DNA of 64,000 nt from Flavisolibacter ginsenosidimutans. GTDB lineage: Bacteria; Bacteroidota; Bacteroidia; Chitinophagales; Chitinophagaceae. Position 1 is the stretch's first letter. Each line of letters opens with the position of its first letter. The stretch lies in contig NZ_CP042433.1 in NCBI RefSeq assembly GCF_007970805.1, positions 4,960,001-5,024,000 on the forward strand, in the 5' to 3' direction. Shown here in pieces: positions 41,088-50,925 of the stretch. The translations under genes and the position numbers were made by a program. The notes below the pieces were generated by a model, which searched no databases, was not told the DNA's origin, and saw only the letters and a list, made by a program, of their open reading frames with translations.

Positions 41088-42737
41088 CTAAATCATTTCG
41101 CTTTGCAACAGTGGATTCTTGCTCACTTGCTTTTGTTCGTTGTGCCTTCTTGCGGCACCAACAAAATGCACAAACAAAGGATGCGGATTTTCCACCGTGC
41201 TTTTTAATTCGGGGTGATACTGGCAACCGATAAAGAAAGGGTGCGAAGCAATTTCCATGATTTCGACAAGACCGGTTTCAGGATTTCTGCCCGAAGCAAT
41301 CATGCCGCCTTCTTCATATTGTTGCAGGTACTTGTTGTTAAACTCGTAACGGTGACGATGTCTTTCGTTCACCTGCGCACTGCCGTAAATTTTTTGCGCC
41401 AGCGTGCCTTCTTTGATCTCGCAAGGATAAGAGCCGAGGCGCATCGTTCCGCCTTTGGCCGTAATTTTTTTCTGTTCTTCCATCATGTCCACTACAGGTT
41501 CGGCTGCGTTGGGGTCCATCTCGGTTGATTGAGCGTTTTGTATGCCCAACACATGACGGCCGTATTCAATCACGGCCATCTGCATACCGAGACAAATACC
41601 AAAGAAAGGCAGACCGCTTTCTCTTGCGTATTGCACCGCGGTTATTTTTCCTTCCACACCGCGATAGCCGAAACCCGGTGCTACCAGCAAACCATCAAGG
41701 TTGGAAAGTTTTTCGGCCACGTTTTCCGGTGTGATAAATTCGGAATGAATGCTCGCAACCTGCACCTTGCATTCGTTTACTGCGCCGGCGTGAACAAAGG
41801 CTTCAAGAATGGATTTATAAGCATCCTGCAACTCCACATACTTTCCAATGAGGCCAATAGTAATGCGGGCTTTCGGATATTTTAGCTTGTCTAAAAATTC
41901 CTTCCAGCGTCCGAGATCCGGGGCGCTATAACCGTTGATGGCGAGCTTTTTCAGCACAATCAAATCAAGCCTTTCGTTCATCATCAGCAGCGGCACTTCG
42001 TAAATGGTGCTGGCGTCCGGCGCTTCAATCACGGCTTCGGGCTGCACGTTGCAAAACTGCGCAATCTTGCGCTTGATGTCCTGGTTCAAGGGCTCTTCGG
42101 TGCGGCACACAATCACATCGGGAAACACGCCGCTTTCGCTCAGTTGTTTTACCGAGTGTTGCGTGGGTTTTGTTTTTAATTCTTTCGCTGCTTTTAAATA
42201 GGGAATAAGCGTGAGGTGCACCACCAGCAAATCTTCTTCGGGCAATTCCCACTGCAACTGGCGCACGGCTTCGATATAGGGCAGCGATTCAATGTCGCCG
42301 ACCGTTCCACCAAGTTCCGTAATCACAATATCGTATTCACCTTTTTGACCCAGCAGCAACATGCGCCGCTTGATTTCATCGGTGATGTGCGGCACTACTT
42401 GCACGGTCTTTCCAAGATAAGCGCCTTCGCGTTCTTTGTTGATAACGGTTTGATAAATGCGGCCCGTAGTTACGTTGTTGGCCTGCGAGGTAAAGATGTT
42501 GAGGAAACGTTCGTAATGGCCGAGGTCGAGATCCGTTTCGGCGCCGTCTTCGGTTACGTAACATTCGCCGTGCTCGTAAGGGTTGAGCGTACCGGGATCA
42601 ACGTTGATGTAGGGATCAAATTTCTGAATCGTTACCCGCAGGCCTCTTGCCTGCAAGAGCTTGGCCAGCGAGGCCGCAATGATTCCTTTTCCCAAACTCG
42701 AGGTTACGCCACCGGTAACAAATATATATTTCGCCAT
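41088..42737 (-). CDS. pyrG: CTP synthase
   Basis: 549 residues. N-terminal amidoligase domain begins MAKYIFVTGGVTSSLGKGI with its P-loop, and contains DPYINVDPGTLNPYEHGE (Mg/UTP site). C-terminal class I glutamine amidotransferase with the nucleophile Cys in FFGICLGMQ, and His/Glu in the GCQYHPELKS segment. Makes CTP from UTP with ATP and glutamine. Monocistronic; octamer arrays lie both before and after it. Confidence 0.98.
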   Translation of the reverse strand: MAKYIFVTGGVTSSLGKGIIAASLAKLLQARGLRVTIQKFDPYINVDPGTLNPYEHGECYVTEDGAETDLDLGHYERFLNIFTSQANNVTTGRIYQTVINKEREGAYLGKTVQVVPHITDEIKRRMLLLGQKGEYDIVITELGGTVGDIESLPYIEAVRQLQWELPEEDLLVVHLTLIPYLKAAKELKTKPTQHSVKQLSESGVFPDVIVCRTEEPLNQDIKRKIAQFCNVQPEAVIEAPDASTIYEVPLLMMNERLDLIVLKKLAINGYSAPDLGRWKEFLDKLKYPKARITIGLIGKYVELQDAYKSILEAFVHAGAVNECKVQVASIHSEFITPENVAEKLSNLDGLLVAPGFGYRGVEGKITAVQYARESGLPFFGICLGMQMAVIEYGRHVLGIQNAQSTEMDPNAAEPVVDMMEEQKKITAKGGTMRLGSYPCEIKEGTLAQKIYGSAQVNERHRHRYEFNNKYLQQYEEGGMIASGRNPETGLVEIMEIASHPFFIGCQYHPELKSTVENPHPLFVHFVGAARRHNEQKQVSKNPLLQSEMI

Positions 42738-42743
42738 AGAATA

Positions 42744-42791
42744 TGGTTGTTTAGTTGCTACGTAAATCAGTTGATTGGTTGATTTGTTTTT
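42744..42791 (-). repeat. Octamer array upstream of pyrG
   Basis: Six in-phase 8-bp units on the plus strand, for example TGGTTGTT, CAGTTGAT and TGGTTGAT. The units resemble the complement of those behind pyrG (ATCAACTG). The rest of the 283-bp gap has a hairpin TTCGCT/AGCGAA around 42831-42859 and little else. Confidence 0.6.
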
Positions 42792-43020
42792 TGAACCAGA
42801 GGTTAGAATAACGATGAAGCGTCTGTCTGTTTCGCTGCGTCCGCCGCAGCTTTAGCGAAGGCGTGATCGCACTCTTATACGTCTGGTAATCCTGTTCAGT
42901 TTTTGCGACCCGGTTGAAGAAAAACTTCGGAGAGGTCATGCAAACCTACGGCAAATATTGTGGCGGATTTTTTTTTTAACAGGCTTGTGGATAAGGTGTA
43001 AAAAATTTCTATTTTGGCGC

Positions 43021-44085
43021 ATGACCAAATCTATATTGCTGAGCACTGTTTTATTCTTTTGCATGACCGTACAAGCGCAGGACAAAGGCAAGGAAGAAAA
43101 TAGTTTGGCCGTGCGCTTCGCCGGTCCCTCTTTTTCCCAAAAGCTTCCGTTCAACAACGTGCACTTTATTGATTGCCGGTTTGACACCACCAAAATTGGC
43201 TACTTCGACAAAAAGAAAAAACACTGGAAACTGAAACCTGAAGGCGGCCTAACCAATGCCTTGAACCAAACGATAAACTCTTCGCCAAAAGAAAGTTTTT
43301 CAACCGATGCAAACCAATCCTTGTTGGTTGTGGTAAAAAAATTTTGGATGCGGCCACCGGCCGCCGAAGACGTTCGAAAATTTATGCAGGAAGGAAGCTA
43401 TACGCCTTTTTGGGTGTTGACAATAAAGCTTGAAGTTTACGCCGAACAATCGGAGCGTTACACACCGCTGTTTCGCGTGGATTCAACGTATGACGTAGAT
43501 GTATTTAAAGACGGGAAAGAAATCCCGCTTGATGCATTGGATGATTGTTTTACGCGACTGCAAAAGATAAACGTTTCACGGATTGCCTCGGCCAAAACAA
43601 AACTGACAAAGGATGCGATCGACAATTACAACCGGGAAGCTTTTCGCAAACCTGTGCTGCAAGATTTATCCATGTCACGAGGTGTGTTTTTAACCTTCTC
43701 CGATTTTTTAAATAAAAAGATAACCTATCCTGAATTTGATGTAGAGTTGGGAAACGAAATTGACAACCTATACATCATCAATAACAGTACAAAAGAATTG
43801 TTGCCAAATTTCTGGGGCTTTTGCGACGGGAAAAATTACTATATCAAAACGGGTCATAATTTTTTCGGACTCCAGAGAAGTGGAAACAGCTTTGAATTTA
43901 TTGGCGCACTGCGATCCACGTCGGCTTATCGCACACCGGACCGTCCTTACATCTCAAACGGAAACTCAACGACAGCTATAGCATCAGGCATTGCCGGTTT
44001 TGGATTGGGTAGGTTGTTAGATAGAGAGCCACAATTTGAAACAAGGCCTTTTCAGGTCAACATGGAAACCGGCGAAGTTTATTAA
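43021..44085 (+). CDS. Secreted protein of unknown function
   Basis: 354 residues from the ATG at 43021, just before a clear signal peptide (MTKSILLSTVLFFCMTVQAQ). I recognise no family. The mature protein mixes beta-strand and charged stretches; a Gly-rich hydrophobic segment near residue 325 (AIASGIAGFGLGRLL) could be a membrane insertion or barrel strand. An upstream frame opening at 42958 lacks a signal peptide start and is rejected. Its TAA overlaps the TAA of convergent purL (shared TTAA at 44082-44085). Confidence 0.65.
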   Translation: MTKSILLSTVLFFCMTVQAQDKGKEENSLAVRFAGPSFSQKLPFNNVHFIDCRFDTTKIGYFDKKKKHWKLKPEGGLTNALNQTINSSPKESFSTDANQSLLVVVKKFWMRPPAAEDVRKFMQEGSYTPFWVLTIKLEVYAEQSERYTPLFRVDSTYDVDVFKDGKEIPLDALDDCFTRLQKINVSRIASAKTKLTKDAIDNYNREAFRKPVLQDLSMSRGVFLTFSDFLNKKITYPEFDVELGNEIDNLYIINNSTKELLPNFWGFCDGKNYYIKTGHNFFGLQRSGNSFEFIGALRSTSAYRTPDRPYISNGNSTTAIASGIAGFGLGRLLDREPQFETRPFQVNMETGEVY

Positions 44086-46334
44086 ATCATGCTGAGCGCT
44101 TCTTCCGGTGCCGTGTCTTTTGCAAGATGTTTTTCAATCGCGTTGTCATACAACTTTCTCCAATCAGCAATATTGCCCCAGTTCTGATAGTCCACGGTAA
44201 CATCGCTGCCGGTTACGTTGCCCAAACGATTGCAAGAAAGCTTCGATTTTTCAATGAAGCGCAGAAATTCTTCTTGTTGTTTTTCGTTGACCGATACCAC
44301 CACGCGGCTGCCGCTTTCGCCAAAAAGGAAAGCATCCTTGCGCACAGGGCTTTCATCCGAAATTGCCGTAGACGCGGCGAAGCCCAACCCGCGATGAAAA
44401 CCTTTTTCCAGCAAGGCTGTAATCAATCCGCCTTCGCTTACATCGTGTGCACTTTGGATCAAGCCTTGCTGAATAAGTTGCTTGACAACTTCCTGCAACT
44501 TGTATTCTTCTTCCAACTCAAAATGCGGCGCGGGTGATTGTTCAATGCCGCAAATTTTGCTCAGGTATTGCGAAGAAGAAATTTCGTTTTGAACATTGCC
44601 CAACAAATAGATTTCATCGCCGGCTTGCTTGAAGTCCAGTGTCATTTTTTTAGAAACATCGTCCACCAAACCCACCATGCCAATCGTTGGCGTTGGAAAC
44701 ACAGGGCCTTCGGGTCCCTGGTTGTAAAAGCTTACGTTGCCGCCCGTGACCGGCGTATCAAATTTGCGGCAAGCTTCGCCCATGCCTTTTACGGCTTGTA
44801 CAAATTGATAATAAACTTCGGGATCGTAAGGGTTGCCAAAATTCAAGCAGTTGGTTACGCCAAGCGGAACGCCGCCGCTGCAAACAATGTTTCGTGCGGC
44901 TTCGGCCACGGCCATCATCGCGCCTTTGTACGGATCGGCAAAAACAAAACGGCTGTTGCAATCAACGGTTACGGCAATGCCTTTGCCTGTTTCTTTTACC
45001 AAAACAATTGCCGCATCGGTTGGCGTGTTGGTAGATGTATTCACCGTTCCTACCATGCTGTCGTATTGATGATAGATCCAGCGCTTGTTGGCAATGCTGG
45101 GCAATTGAATCAATTGTTCTGCAACAGCTTTTAAATCGCTTGGTTCTTTAACCGAATCAATGTTGAAGCGGTCTACTTCATCCAAATATTTTGGCTTGCG
45201 GGCTTCTCTTTCGTATTGCGGTGCGCCGCCGCCGAGTACCAACTCTTGTGCGGGTATTTGTGCTTCTAACTCGCCGTTCATGTAAAAGCTGAGCAAGCCG
45301 TCATCGGTTACGTGACCAATGACCGCGTTTTCCAAATCCCATTTGTCAAATACTTTTTTTACATCGGCTTCTCGTCCTTTCTCAACCACCAGCAACATGC
45401 GTTCCTGGCTTTCGCTTAACAGCAATTCCCAGGCTTTCATGGCTGTTTGCCGCATCGGTACTTTATCAAGCTCGATGTACATACCCGCTTCGCCTTTGGC
45501 ACTCATTTCGGCAGTGGAGCAAATGATGCCCGCAGCGCCCATGTCCTGCATGCCAACCACAGCGCCGGTTTGAATCACTTCGAGACATGCTTCCAGTAAT
45601 TTCTTTTCCTGGAAAGGATCACCAACTTGTACCGCCGGTAATTCTTCTGTGCTTTCTTCGGTAATTTCCGCCGACGCAAACGAAGCGCCGCCAATGCCGT
45701 CTTTACCAGTGGCGCTTCCGACATACATCACAGGATTGCCAACGCCTGTGGCCGTAGCCGAAACCGTTTCACCAACTTTCACAATGCCTACGCTCATGGC
45801 GTTTACCAAAGGGTTGGTGTGATAGCATTCGTCGAAATAAATTTCACCGCCAACGGTAGGCACGCCAAAACAGTTTCCGTAATGAGAAATGCCGTGCACA
45901 ATGCCGGCTAACAAATGCTGTGTTTTCTTTTCTTCCAAACTGCCGAAGCGAAGTGAATTGAGTGCGGCAATAGGCCGTGCACCCATTGTAAAAATATCGC
46001 GGTGAATGCCGCCAACGCCGGTGGCTGCACCCTGGAAGGGTTCAATGGCCGAAGGGTGGTTGTGCGATTCGATTTTAAACACCACGCCGTAGCCTTCGCC
46101 AATGTCCATAAGGCCGGCATTTTCTTCGCCGGCTTTTACCAACATGCGGCCGCCTTCGCGTGGCAAGGTCTTTAACCACTTGATGGAATTTTTATAGCTG
46201 CAATGTTCGCTCCACATGCCGCTGAAGGCACAGAGTTCGGTGAAGTTGGGCGTGCGGCCGAGTTTCGTTTTGATGAGCTCAAATTCTTCTTCGGTAAGGC
46301 GAAGGTCTTTCGCGGTTTTGGCGGTTATCTCCAT
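44082..46334 (-). CDS. purL: Phosphoribosylformylglycinamidine synthase subunit PurL (small type)
   Basis: 750 residues, the PurS/PurQ-dependent short form. Shows RTPNFTELCAFSGMWSEHCSYKNS (key GMWSEHCSYKNS), GVGGIHRDIFTMGARPIA, and the ATP site GFGNPYDPEVY-like LNFGNPYDPEV. Fourth step of purine synthesis, converting FGAR to FGAM with glutamine-derived ammonia. Monocistronic. A -7 element TAGCTTTG lies 17 bp upstream on its strand (46351-46358). Confidence 0.96.
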   Translation of the reverse strand: MEITAKTAKDLRLTEEEFELIKTKLGRTPNFTELCAFSGMWSEHCSYKNSIKWLKTLPREGGRMLVKAGEENAGLMDIGEGYGVVFKIESHNHPSAIEPFQGAATGVGGIHRDIFTMGARPIAALNSLRFGSLEEKKTQHLLAGIVHGISHYGNCFGVPTVGGEIYFDECYHTNPLVNAMSVGIVKVGETVSATATGVGNPVMYVGSATGKDGIGGASFASAEITEESTEELPAVQVGDPFQEKKLLEACLEVIQTGAVVGMQDMGAAGIICSTAEMSAKGEAGMYIELDKVPMRQTAMKAWELLLSESQERMLLVVEKGREADVKKVFDKWDLENAVIGHVTDDGLLSFYMNGELEAQIPAQELVLGGGAPQYEREARKPKYLDEVDRFNIDSVKEPSDLKAVAEQLIQLPSIANKRWIYHQYDSMVGTVNTSTNTPTDAAIVLVKETGKGIAVTVDCNSRFVFADPYKGAMMAVAEAARNIVCSGGVPLGVTNCLNFGNPYDPEVYYQFVQAVKGMGEACRKFDTPVTGGNVSFYNQGPEGPVFPTPTIGMVGLVDDVSKKMTLDFKQAGDEIYLLGNVQNEISSSQYLSKICGIEQSPAPHFELEEEYKLQEVVKQLIQQGLIQSAHDVSEGGLITALLEKGFHRGLGFAASTAISDESPVRKDAFLFGESGSRVVVSVNEKQQEEFLRFIEKSKLSCNRLGNVTGSDVTVDYQNWGNIADWRKLYDNAIEKHLAKDTAPEEALSMI

Positions 46335-46350
46335 AACGTTTAGAAAGCGG

Positions 46351-46358
46351 CAAAGCTA
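46351..46358 (-). promoter_or_regulatory. Promoter -7 element of purL
   Basis: On the minus strand TAGCTTTG fits TAnnTTTG, 17 bp before the purL start codon; no -33 TTG at the ideal distance. Confidence 0.4.
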
Positions 46359-46459
46359 AGGGTGTTTGGCGTTTCGTGTTATTCGAAACGTTATTGCTGC
46401 GTTTGTTCCTGCACGATGAAGTAAGAAAGAGAAAGCAAAGGATATCATTTCATCTCGCC

Positions 46460-46493
46460 AATCTCAAACTCCAACCCCCAAACTCTATCTTCG
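46460..46493 (+). promoter_or_regulatory. Heptamer array plus TATCTTCG element before the membrane gene at 46515
   Basis: Four in-phase 7-bp units (AATCTCA, AACTCCA type) run into TATCTTCG at 46486-46493, a near match to TAnnTTTG. The same arrangement, array followed at once by a -7 element, occurs in front of rplK. Confidence 0.4.
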
Positions 46494-46514
46494 CCGCTTT
46501 AAACCCAAACGATT

Positions 46515-47786
46515 TTGGAGCATTTGCTGTTTGCTGCCTATCTTATTTTTTTTGCCTGGCTGGTTACCAAAACAAAATTTTTCACCGCATCGGGATTAAA
46601 TTCTCCACAACTGGTGATTGTGTTTTTGCTGAAGGTAATGGCGGGTATTTTGTACGGCTGGATAGGCGTGCATTACGAACTGCTGGCCCAAATGGGCGAT
46701 ACCTGGGGATACCATTACAACAGCCTTCAGGAATACCATGTTTTGCTCACGAATCCGAAAATTTTTTTTACCGATATTTTCCACAACTCTTATGAAGACG
46801 GCTACACACGTTTTCTGGCAACGGAGAATTCCTGGTGGAACGATTTAAAAGGAAACATTATGACTAAGCTGTTGGCACTTTTTGATGTTTTCAGCTTCGG
46901 TAATTATTACATCAACGTCATCTTTTATTCTTTCATCAGCCTCTTTGGTCCGCTTGCGTTTTATCGCGTAATGAAAGACGTTTTCCCCAGTCGAAAACTG
47001 CCCATTCTGTTGGCGATTTTTTTGGTGCCTTCGGTATTGTATTGGACATCGGGTTTGCACAAAGACGGCCTTGTGTTTTTTGCGTTTTGCTGGATCGTTT
47101 ACCAGATTTATTTTGGATTGAAGAATCGCTTTACGGGGCGGCGCATCCTGGCCATTTTTCTCGGCTTGCTGTTAGTATTGGTGATGCGAAATTTTTTGAT
47201 CATTCCCCTCTTGCCCGCATTGTTCGCCTGGGTATTAGCCGACCGGTTAAGGAAGAAACCCCTGCTCGTTTTCTGCGCTGTTTATGCTTTGTTCGTTCTT
47301 CTTTTTTTTACGGCTAAATTCATTAACCCGCGACTGAATTTTCCTGAAGGCGTGGTGGAAAGGCAGGAAGCTTTTCTAAAACTCGGCGGTGGTTCAGCCG
47401 TGGCTGTAAACAAACTCGCACCAACATTTACCAGTTTTTTGGTCAACGCACCACAAGCCTTTGCGCTGAGTACCATTCGTCCTTATCCCTCCGACGTGCA
47501 TCATCTGCTTTCGCTGGCCGCTTCGCTCGAAATAAATTTTCTGCTGCTCTTGTTTCTTCTGTTTCTCTGGCGGCACAAAAAAATTAAAGCTTTTGATTCC
47601 TTCCTGTTGTTCTGTGTTTTCTTTTCGTTCTCGGTGCTCATGATGATCGGCTATTCCGTTGATGTGTTGGGCGCCATTGTGCGCTATCGCAGCATTGTAC
47701 TAAGTTTCCTTATTGTGCCCATGGTTGCGCAAACAGATTGGGACAAAATAGGTCGTCTGTTTTTTCTAAATGGTGAAAAGGATTAA
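46515..47786 (+). CDS. Polytopic membrane protein of unknown function
   Basis: 423 residues with about nine to ten membrane helices. Starts with TTG; no ATG is in frame nearby and a promoter-like element lies only about 22 bp upstream. The helical layout with soluble loops near HYNSLQEYHVLL and FATENSWWNDL resembles Bacteroidota surface-polysaccharide membrane proteins (GT-C or polymerase-like), but I see no diagnostic motif. The start is the least sure part. Confidence 0.6.
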   Translation: MEHLLFAAYLIFFAWLVTKTKFFTASGLNSPQLVIVFLLKVMAGILYGWIGVHYELLAQMGDTWGYHYNSLQEYHVLLTNPKIFFTDIFHNSYEDGYTRFLATENSWWNDLKGNIMTKLLALFDVFSFGNYYINVIFYSFISLFGPLAFYRVMKDVFPSRKLPILLAIFLVPSVLYWTSGLHKDGLVFFAFCWIVYQIYFGLKNRFTGRRILAIFLGLLLVLVMRNFLIIPLLPALFAWVLADRLRKKPLLVFCAVYALFVLLFFTAKFINPRLNFPEGVVERQEAFLKLGGGSAVAVNKLAPTFTSFLVNAPQAFALSTIRPYPSDVHHLLSLAASLEINFLLLLFLLFLWRHKKIKAFDSFLLFCVFFSFSVLMMIGYSVDVLGAIVRYRSIVLSFLIVPMVAQTDWDKIGRLFFLNGEKD

Positions 47787-47935
47787 TGTATTGACTTGGT
47801 TTCAAAAAGGAGAAAAATTTACAAGCAGAGCATCAATGAGGGTATGATTTCTTGTAAAGTCTATAAATTTCTACGGCAACAGGAAAAAATTGTCCAAGTT
47901 TTTTGGAATTTGATTTTCTTTGGAAAAATTTTTTT

Positions 47936-50125
47936 ATGTCGCTCCGATTTAATGCGCTGACGAATTTGCAAACTTCCTGCGAACCCGAACCGTTGCAGGA
48001 GACAAAAATCACGGCCATCTTTGCCGAGAACGTTTTTACCCACGCTGTCGCTAGGCAATTCCTGAGCGACGAAGCATACAAAAGCCTTATGGGGTCTGTG
48101 AAAGCCGGTCAAAAAATTGACCGCGCCATGGCGGCGCAAATCGGCAACGGCATTCGTGCCTGGGCCGAAAGCAAAGGCGTAACGCACTTCACACACTGGT
48201 TTCAACCGCTTACGGGAACAACGGCCGAAAAGCACGACTCTTTCTTCACTTTAAAAAGCGATGGTACGCCCATCGAACAATTTGAAGGCGATGCTTTGAT
48301 TCAACAAGAACCTGATGCTTCTTCATTTCCTAGCGGTGGCTTGCGGGCAACCTTTGAAGCAAGAGGTTATACAGCCTGGGATCCTTCTTCACCGGCTTTC
48401 ATCATGGACATCGGCACGGGAAAAACACTTTGCATTCCCACCATCTTTGTTTCCTATACCGGCGAATCGCTCGACTACAAAGCGCCGTTGTTGAAGGCTC
48501 TCGAAGCGTTGAACAAAGCAGCCGTTGACGTGTGCAATTATTTTGATAGAAACGTACAACGCGTTACGCCAACACTCGGTTGGGAACAGGAATATTTTGT
48601 GGTGGACGAAGGCCTCTTTAATGCCCGTCCCGACCTGGTCATGTGCGGCCGCACCGTGTTTGGCCACAGCCCCGCAAAAGGCCAGCAATTGGAAGATCAT
48701 TACTTCGGTTCCATTCCCGAAAGAGTTTATGCTTTCATGCGCGACTTTGAAACCGAAAGCTACCGGCTTGGTATTCCTTTGCGCACTCGTCATAATGAAG
48801 TAGCACCTGCGCAATTTGAGTGTGCGCCCATTTATGAAGAAGTCAATCTTGCGGTAGATCATAACACGCTGCTCATGGACATCATGACCCGTGTGGCGGC
48901 CCGCCATAAATTAAGAGTGTTGTTGCACGAGAAACCCTTTGCAGGCATCAACGGCAGCGGTAAACACAACAACTGGAGTTTGGCAACCGATACCGGCGTG
49001 AATCTTTTGGCTCCCGGCAAAACGCCCAAGACCAATTTGATGTTCCTCGCCTTTTTTGTGAACGCCATCAAAGCCGTTCATGATTATGATGATTTGCTGC
49101 GTGCTTCCATTGCGTCTGCTTCCAACGATTTTCGTTTGGGTGCCAACGAAGCGCCGCCCGCAATCATTTCTGTTTTCATCGGTCAGTACCTGACCAAAGT
49201 TTTGCAGGATGTGAAAGAAAGAGTGGGCGATAAGTTTGACGAGCAGGACGAAAGCATGTTGAAGATCGACATTCACCGCAGCATTCCCGAATTGTTGATG
49301 GACAACACGGACCGCAACCGCACTTCGCCCTTTGCGTTCACCGGCAATAAATTTGAATTCCGCGCCGTGGGTTCGTCTGCTAACTGCGCCAACGCGATGA
49401 CGGTATTGAATACCATCATGGCCGAAACGTTGAAGAAATTTAAAAAGGACGTGGATGCTTTGATTGAAAAAGGAGAGAAGAAAGAGATTGCTATCCTCCA
49501 CATGATCAAACAATACATTGTAGGCAGCGAAAAGATTTTGTTTGAAGGCAACGGCTATAGCGAAGAATGGGAAAAAGAAGCAGAGCGCCGCGGATTGCCC
49601 AACGTAAAAACAGCGCCGCTTGCGCTTGATGCGATGGTGACAGAGAAGGCCAAAGCCTTGTTTGCGCACAACAAAATCTACACACATCCAGAGTTAGAGG
49701 CCCGGCACGAAATTGAACTGGAGAAGTACATCAAGAAAGTGCAGATTGAAGGAAGGTTGATGGTGGAACTGGCGACAACTTACGTATTGCCAGCGGCCAT
49801 TCATTATCAAAACAAATTGGTGGAAAACATCCGCGGTTTAAAAGATATTGGTGTGGCTGAAGGCGTTTGCGAAGAACGTACAAAGCTGCTCAACAAAATT
49901 TCGGAGCACATCAACCAGGTTAGCAAACTGACGGTGGAAATGATTGAGGCCAGAAAGAAGTGCAACGCCATGGAAAATACCCGCGAGAAAGCCATTGCGT
50001 ATTGCACCGAAGTGAAAGAAGCTTATTATGACCGCATCCGCTATCACGTGGACAAGCTGGAACAATTTGTTGACGACAAAGAATGGTATTTGCCAAAGTA
50101 CCGCGAGCTGTTGTTCCTGCGATAG
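47936..50125 (+). CDS. glnN: Glutamine synthetase type III
   Basis: 729 residues from the ATG at 47936, the usual GSIII length. GSIII marks: FTHWFQPLTGTTAEKHDSF, GGLRATFEARGYTAWDPSSP (key FEARGYTAWD), TLGWEQEYFV with metal-binding Glu, HNEVAPAQFE, and GSGKHNNWSLAT. Dodecameric enzyme joining ammonia and glutamate, the main nitrogen-assimilation GS in many Bacteroidota. Followed by one of the strongest hairpins in the window. Confidence 0.96.
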   Translation: MSLRFNALTNLQTSCEPEPLQETKITAIFAENVFTHAVARQFLSDEAYKSLMGSVKAGQKIDRAMAAQIGNGIRAWAESKGVTHFTHWFQPLTGTTAEKHDSFFTLKSDGTPIEQFEGDALIQQEPDASSFPSGGLRATFEARGYTAWDPSSPAFIMDIGTGKTLCIPTIFVSYTGESLDYKAPLLKALEALNKAAVDVCNYFDRNVQRVTPTLGWEQEYFVVDEGLFNARPDLVMCGRTVFGHSPAKGQQLEDHYFGSIPERVYAFMRDFETESYRLGIPLRTRHNEVAPAQFECAPIYEEVNLAVDHNTLLMDIMTRVAARHKLRVLLHEKPFAGINGSGKHNNWSLATDTGVNLLAPGKTPKTNLMFLAFFVNAIKAVHDYDDLLRASIASASNDFRLGANEAPPAIISVFIGQYLTKVLQDVKERVGDKFDEQDESMLKIDIHRSIPELLMDNTDRNRTSPFAFTGNKFEFRAVGSSANCANAMTVLNTIMAETLKKFKKDVDALIEKGEKKEIAILHMIKQYIVGSEKILFEGNGYSEEWEKEAERRGLPNVKTAPLALDAMVTEKAKALFAHNKIYTHPELEARHEIELEKYIKKVQIEGRLMVELATTYVLPAAIHYQNKLVENIRGLKDIGVAEGVCEERTKLLNKISEHINQVSKLTVEMIEARKKCNAMENTREKAIAYCTEVKEAYYDRIRYHVDKLEQFVDDKEWYLPKYRELLFLR

Positions 50126-50136
50126 AAAGAAGATTT

Positions 50137-50184
50137 CCGCAATGAAAAAGCCTGCTTCGTTGGAAGCAGGCTTTTTCATTGCGG
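50137..50184. terminator. Strong bidirectional terminator after glnN
   Basis: Perfect 21-bp inverted repeat from CCGCAATGAAAAAGCC through TGCTT, loop CGTTGG. A second inverted repeat GCGGTCTGGCCGCT with its 13/14 complement (50181-50194 and 50228-50241) overlaps the right end and lies just before the stop of the convergent gene. Confidence 0.92.
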
Positions 50185-50242
50185 TCTGGCCGCTGGACAT
50201 CAACCAACTTTTTGAAAGTTATTAAGAGCGGCCTGACCGCTT

Positions 50243-50824
50243 TTACAGCTTCACGGCTGCGGTTAGTTGAATGCCCTGATTTTTCATGTTGGCGCTACTT
50301 ACTGCCGATACGTTGTTCAATCCATAAATGTAACGAAGCGAAAAGCCAAGACAGCGCAAGGGCTGAAAAGCTACGCCGCCGGTTAGGTTGTAACTATCTT
50401 CTTTGTAAGCGTCGGTAACTTTTGTAAAACCAGAAGACGTTTTACTTTTTGCCTGGATCATCACGTCGAGTTGAGGGCCTGCGAAAACAGCAAAGCCTTT
50501 GGTCAATTTATACTTCACCAAAACCGGCAGCGAAAAATAATTCAGTCGTACGCTGGAAGCGTCGTCGTTTGAATTCTTTCCACCCATTGATGAATAGAGA
50601 AATTGGGGTTGAACGCTGATGTTTTCAGCGGCCTTTATGTCCACAAAAAAACCCGAAACCAAACCGGTTTTCCAGCTTGAGTATCTATCGCCGGATGAGC
50701 GGAGGTTTGAACCGTTAAGGCCAAGGACAAAGCCCCAGTCGGTTTTTTTATTCGTTGCTTTTTGCGAAAAAGAAGAATGCACTGCAAGCAGTGCCGGCAA
50801 GACGAAAAAGAAAAACTTCTTCAT
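50243..50824 (-). CDS. Outer-membrane beta-barrel protein (PorT-family-like)
   Basis: 193 residues from the ATG at 50824, starting with a signal peptide (MKKFFFFVLPALLAVHSSFS). The mature part opens with WGFVLGLNGSNL and alternates hydrophobic and polar residues, with YFSLPVLVKYKLTKGFAVFAGPQ, the typical pattern of small Bacteroidota barrels of the PF13568 type, and ends in an aromatic-poor strand LTAAVKL. Role unknown. The frame is open further upstream but without signal sequence. Confidence 0.82.
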   Translation of the reverse strand: MKKFFFFVLPALLAVHSSFSQKATNKKTDWGFVLGLNGSNLRSSGDRYSSWKTGLVSGFFVDIKAAENISVQPQFLYSSMGGKNSNDDASSVRLNYFSLPVLVKYKLTKGFAVFAGPQLDVMIQAKSKTSSGFTKVTDAYKEDSYNLTGGVAFQPLRCLGFSLRYIYGLNNVSAVSSANMKNQGIQLTAAVKL

Positions 50825-50925
50825 GGCAGTTGATTGATGAGAACAAAATAACAATAAAAATGAACGATAGAAAGTTTCGTTCGCGCCGTTTCGCGATCCT
50901 TGCCTGGTAAAGGAGAAAGCCGTTC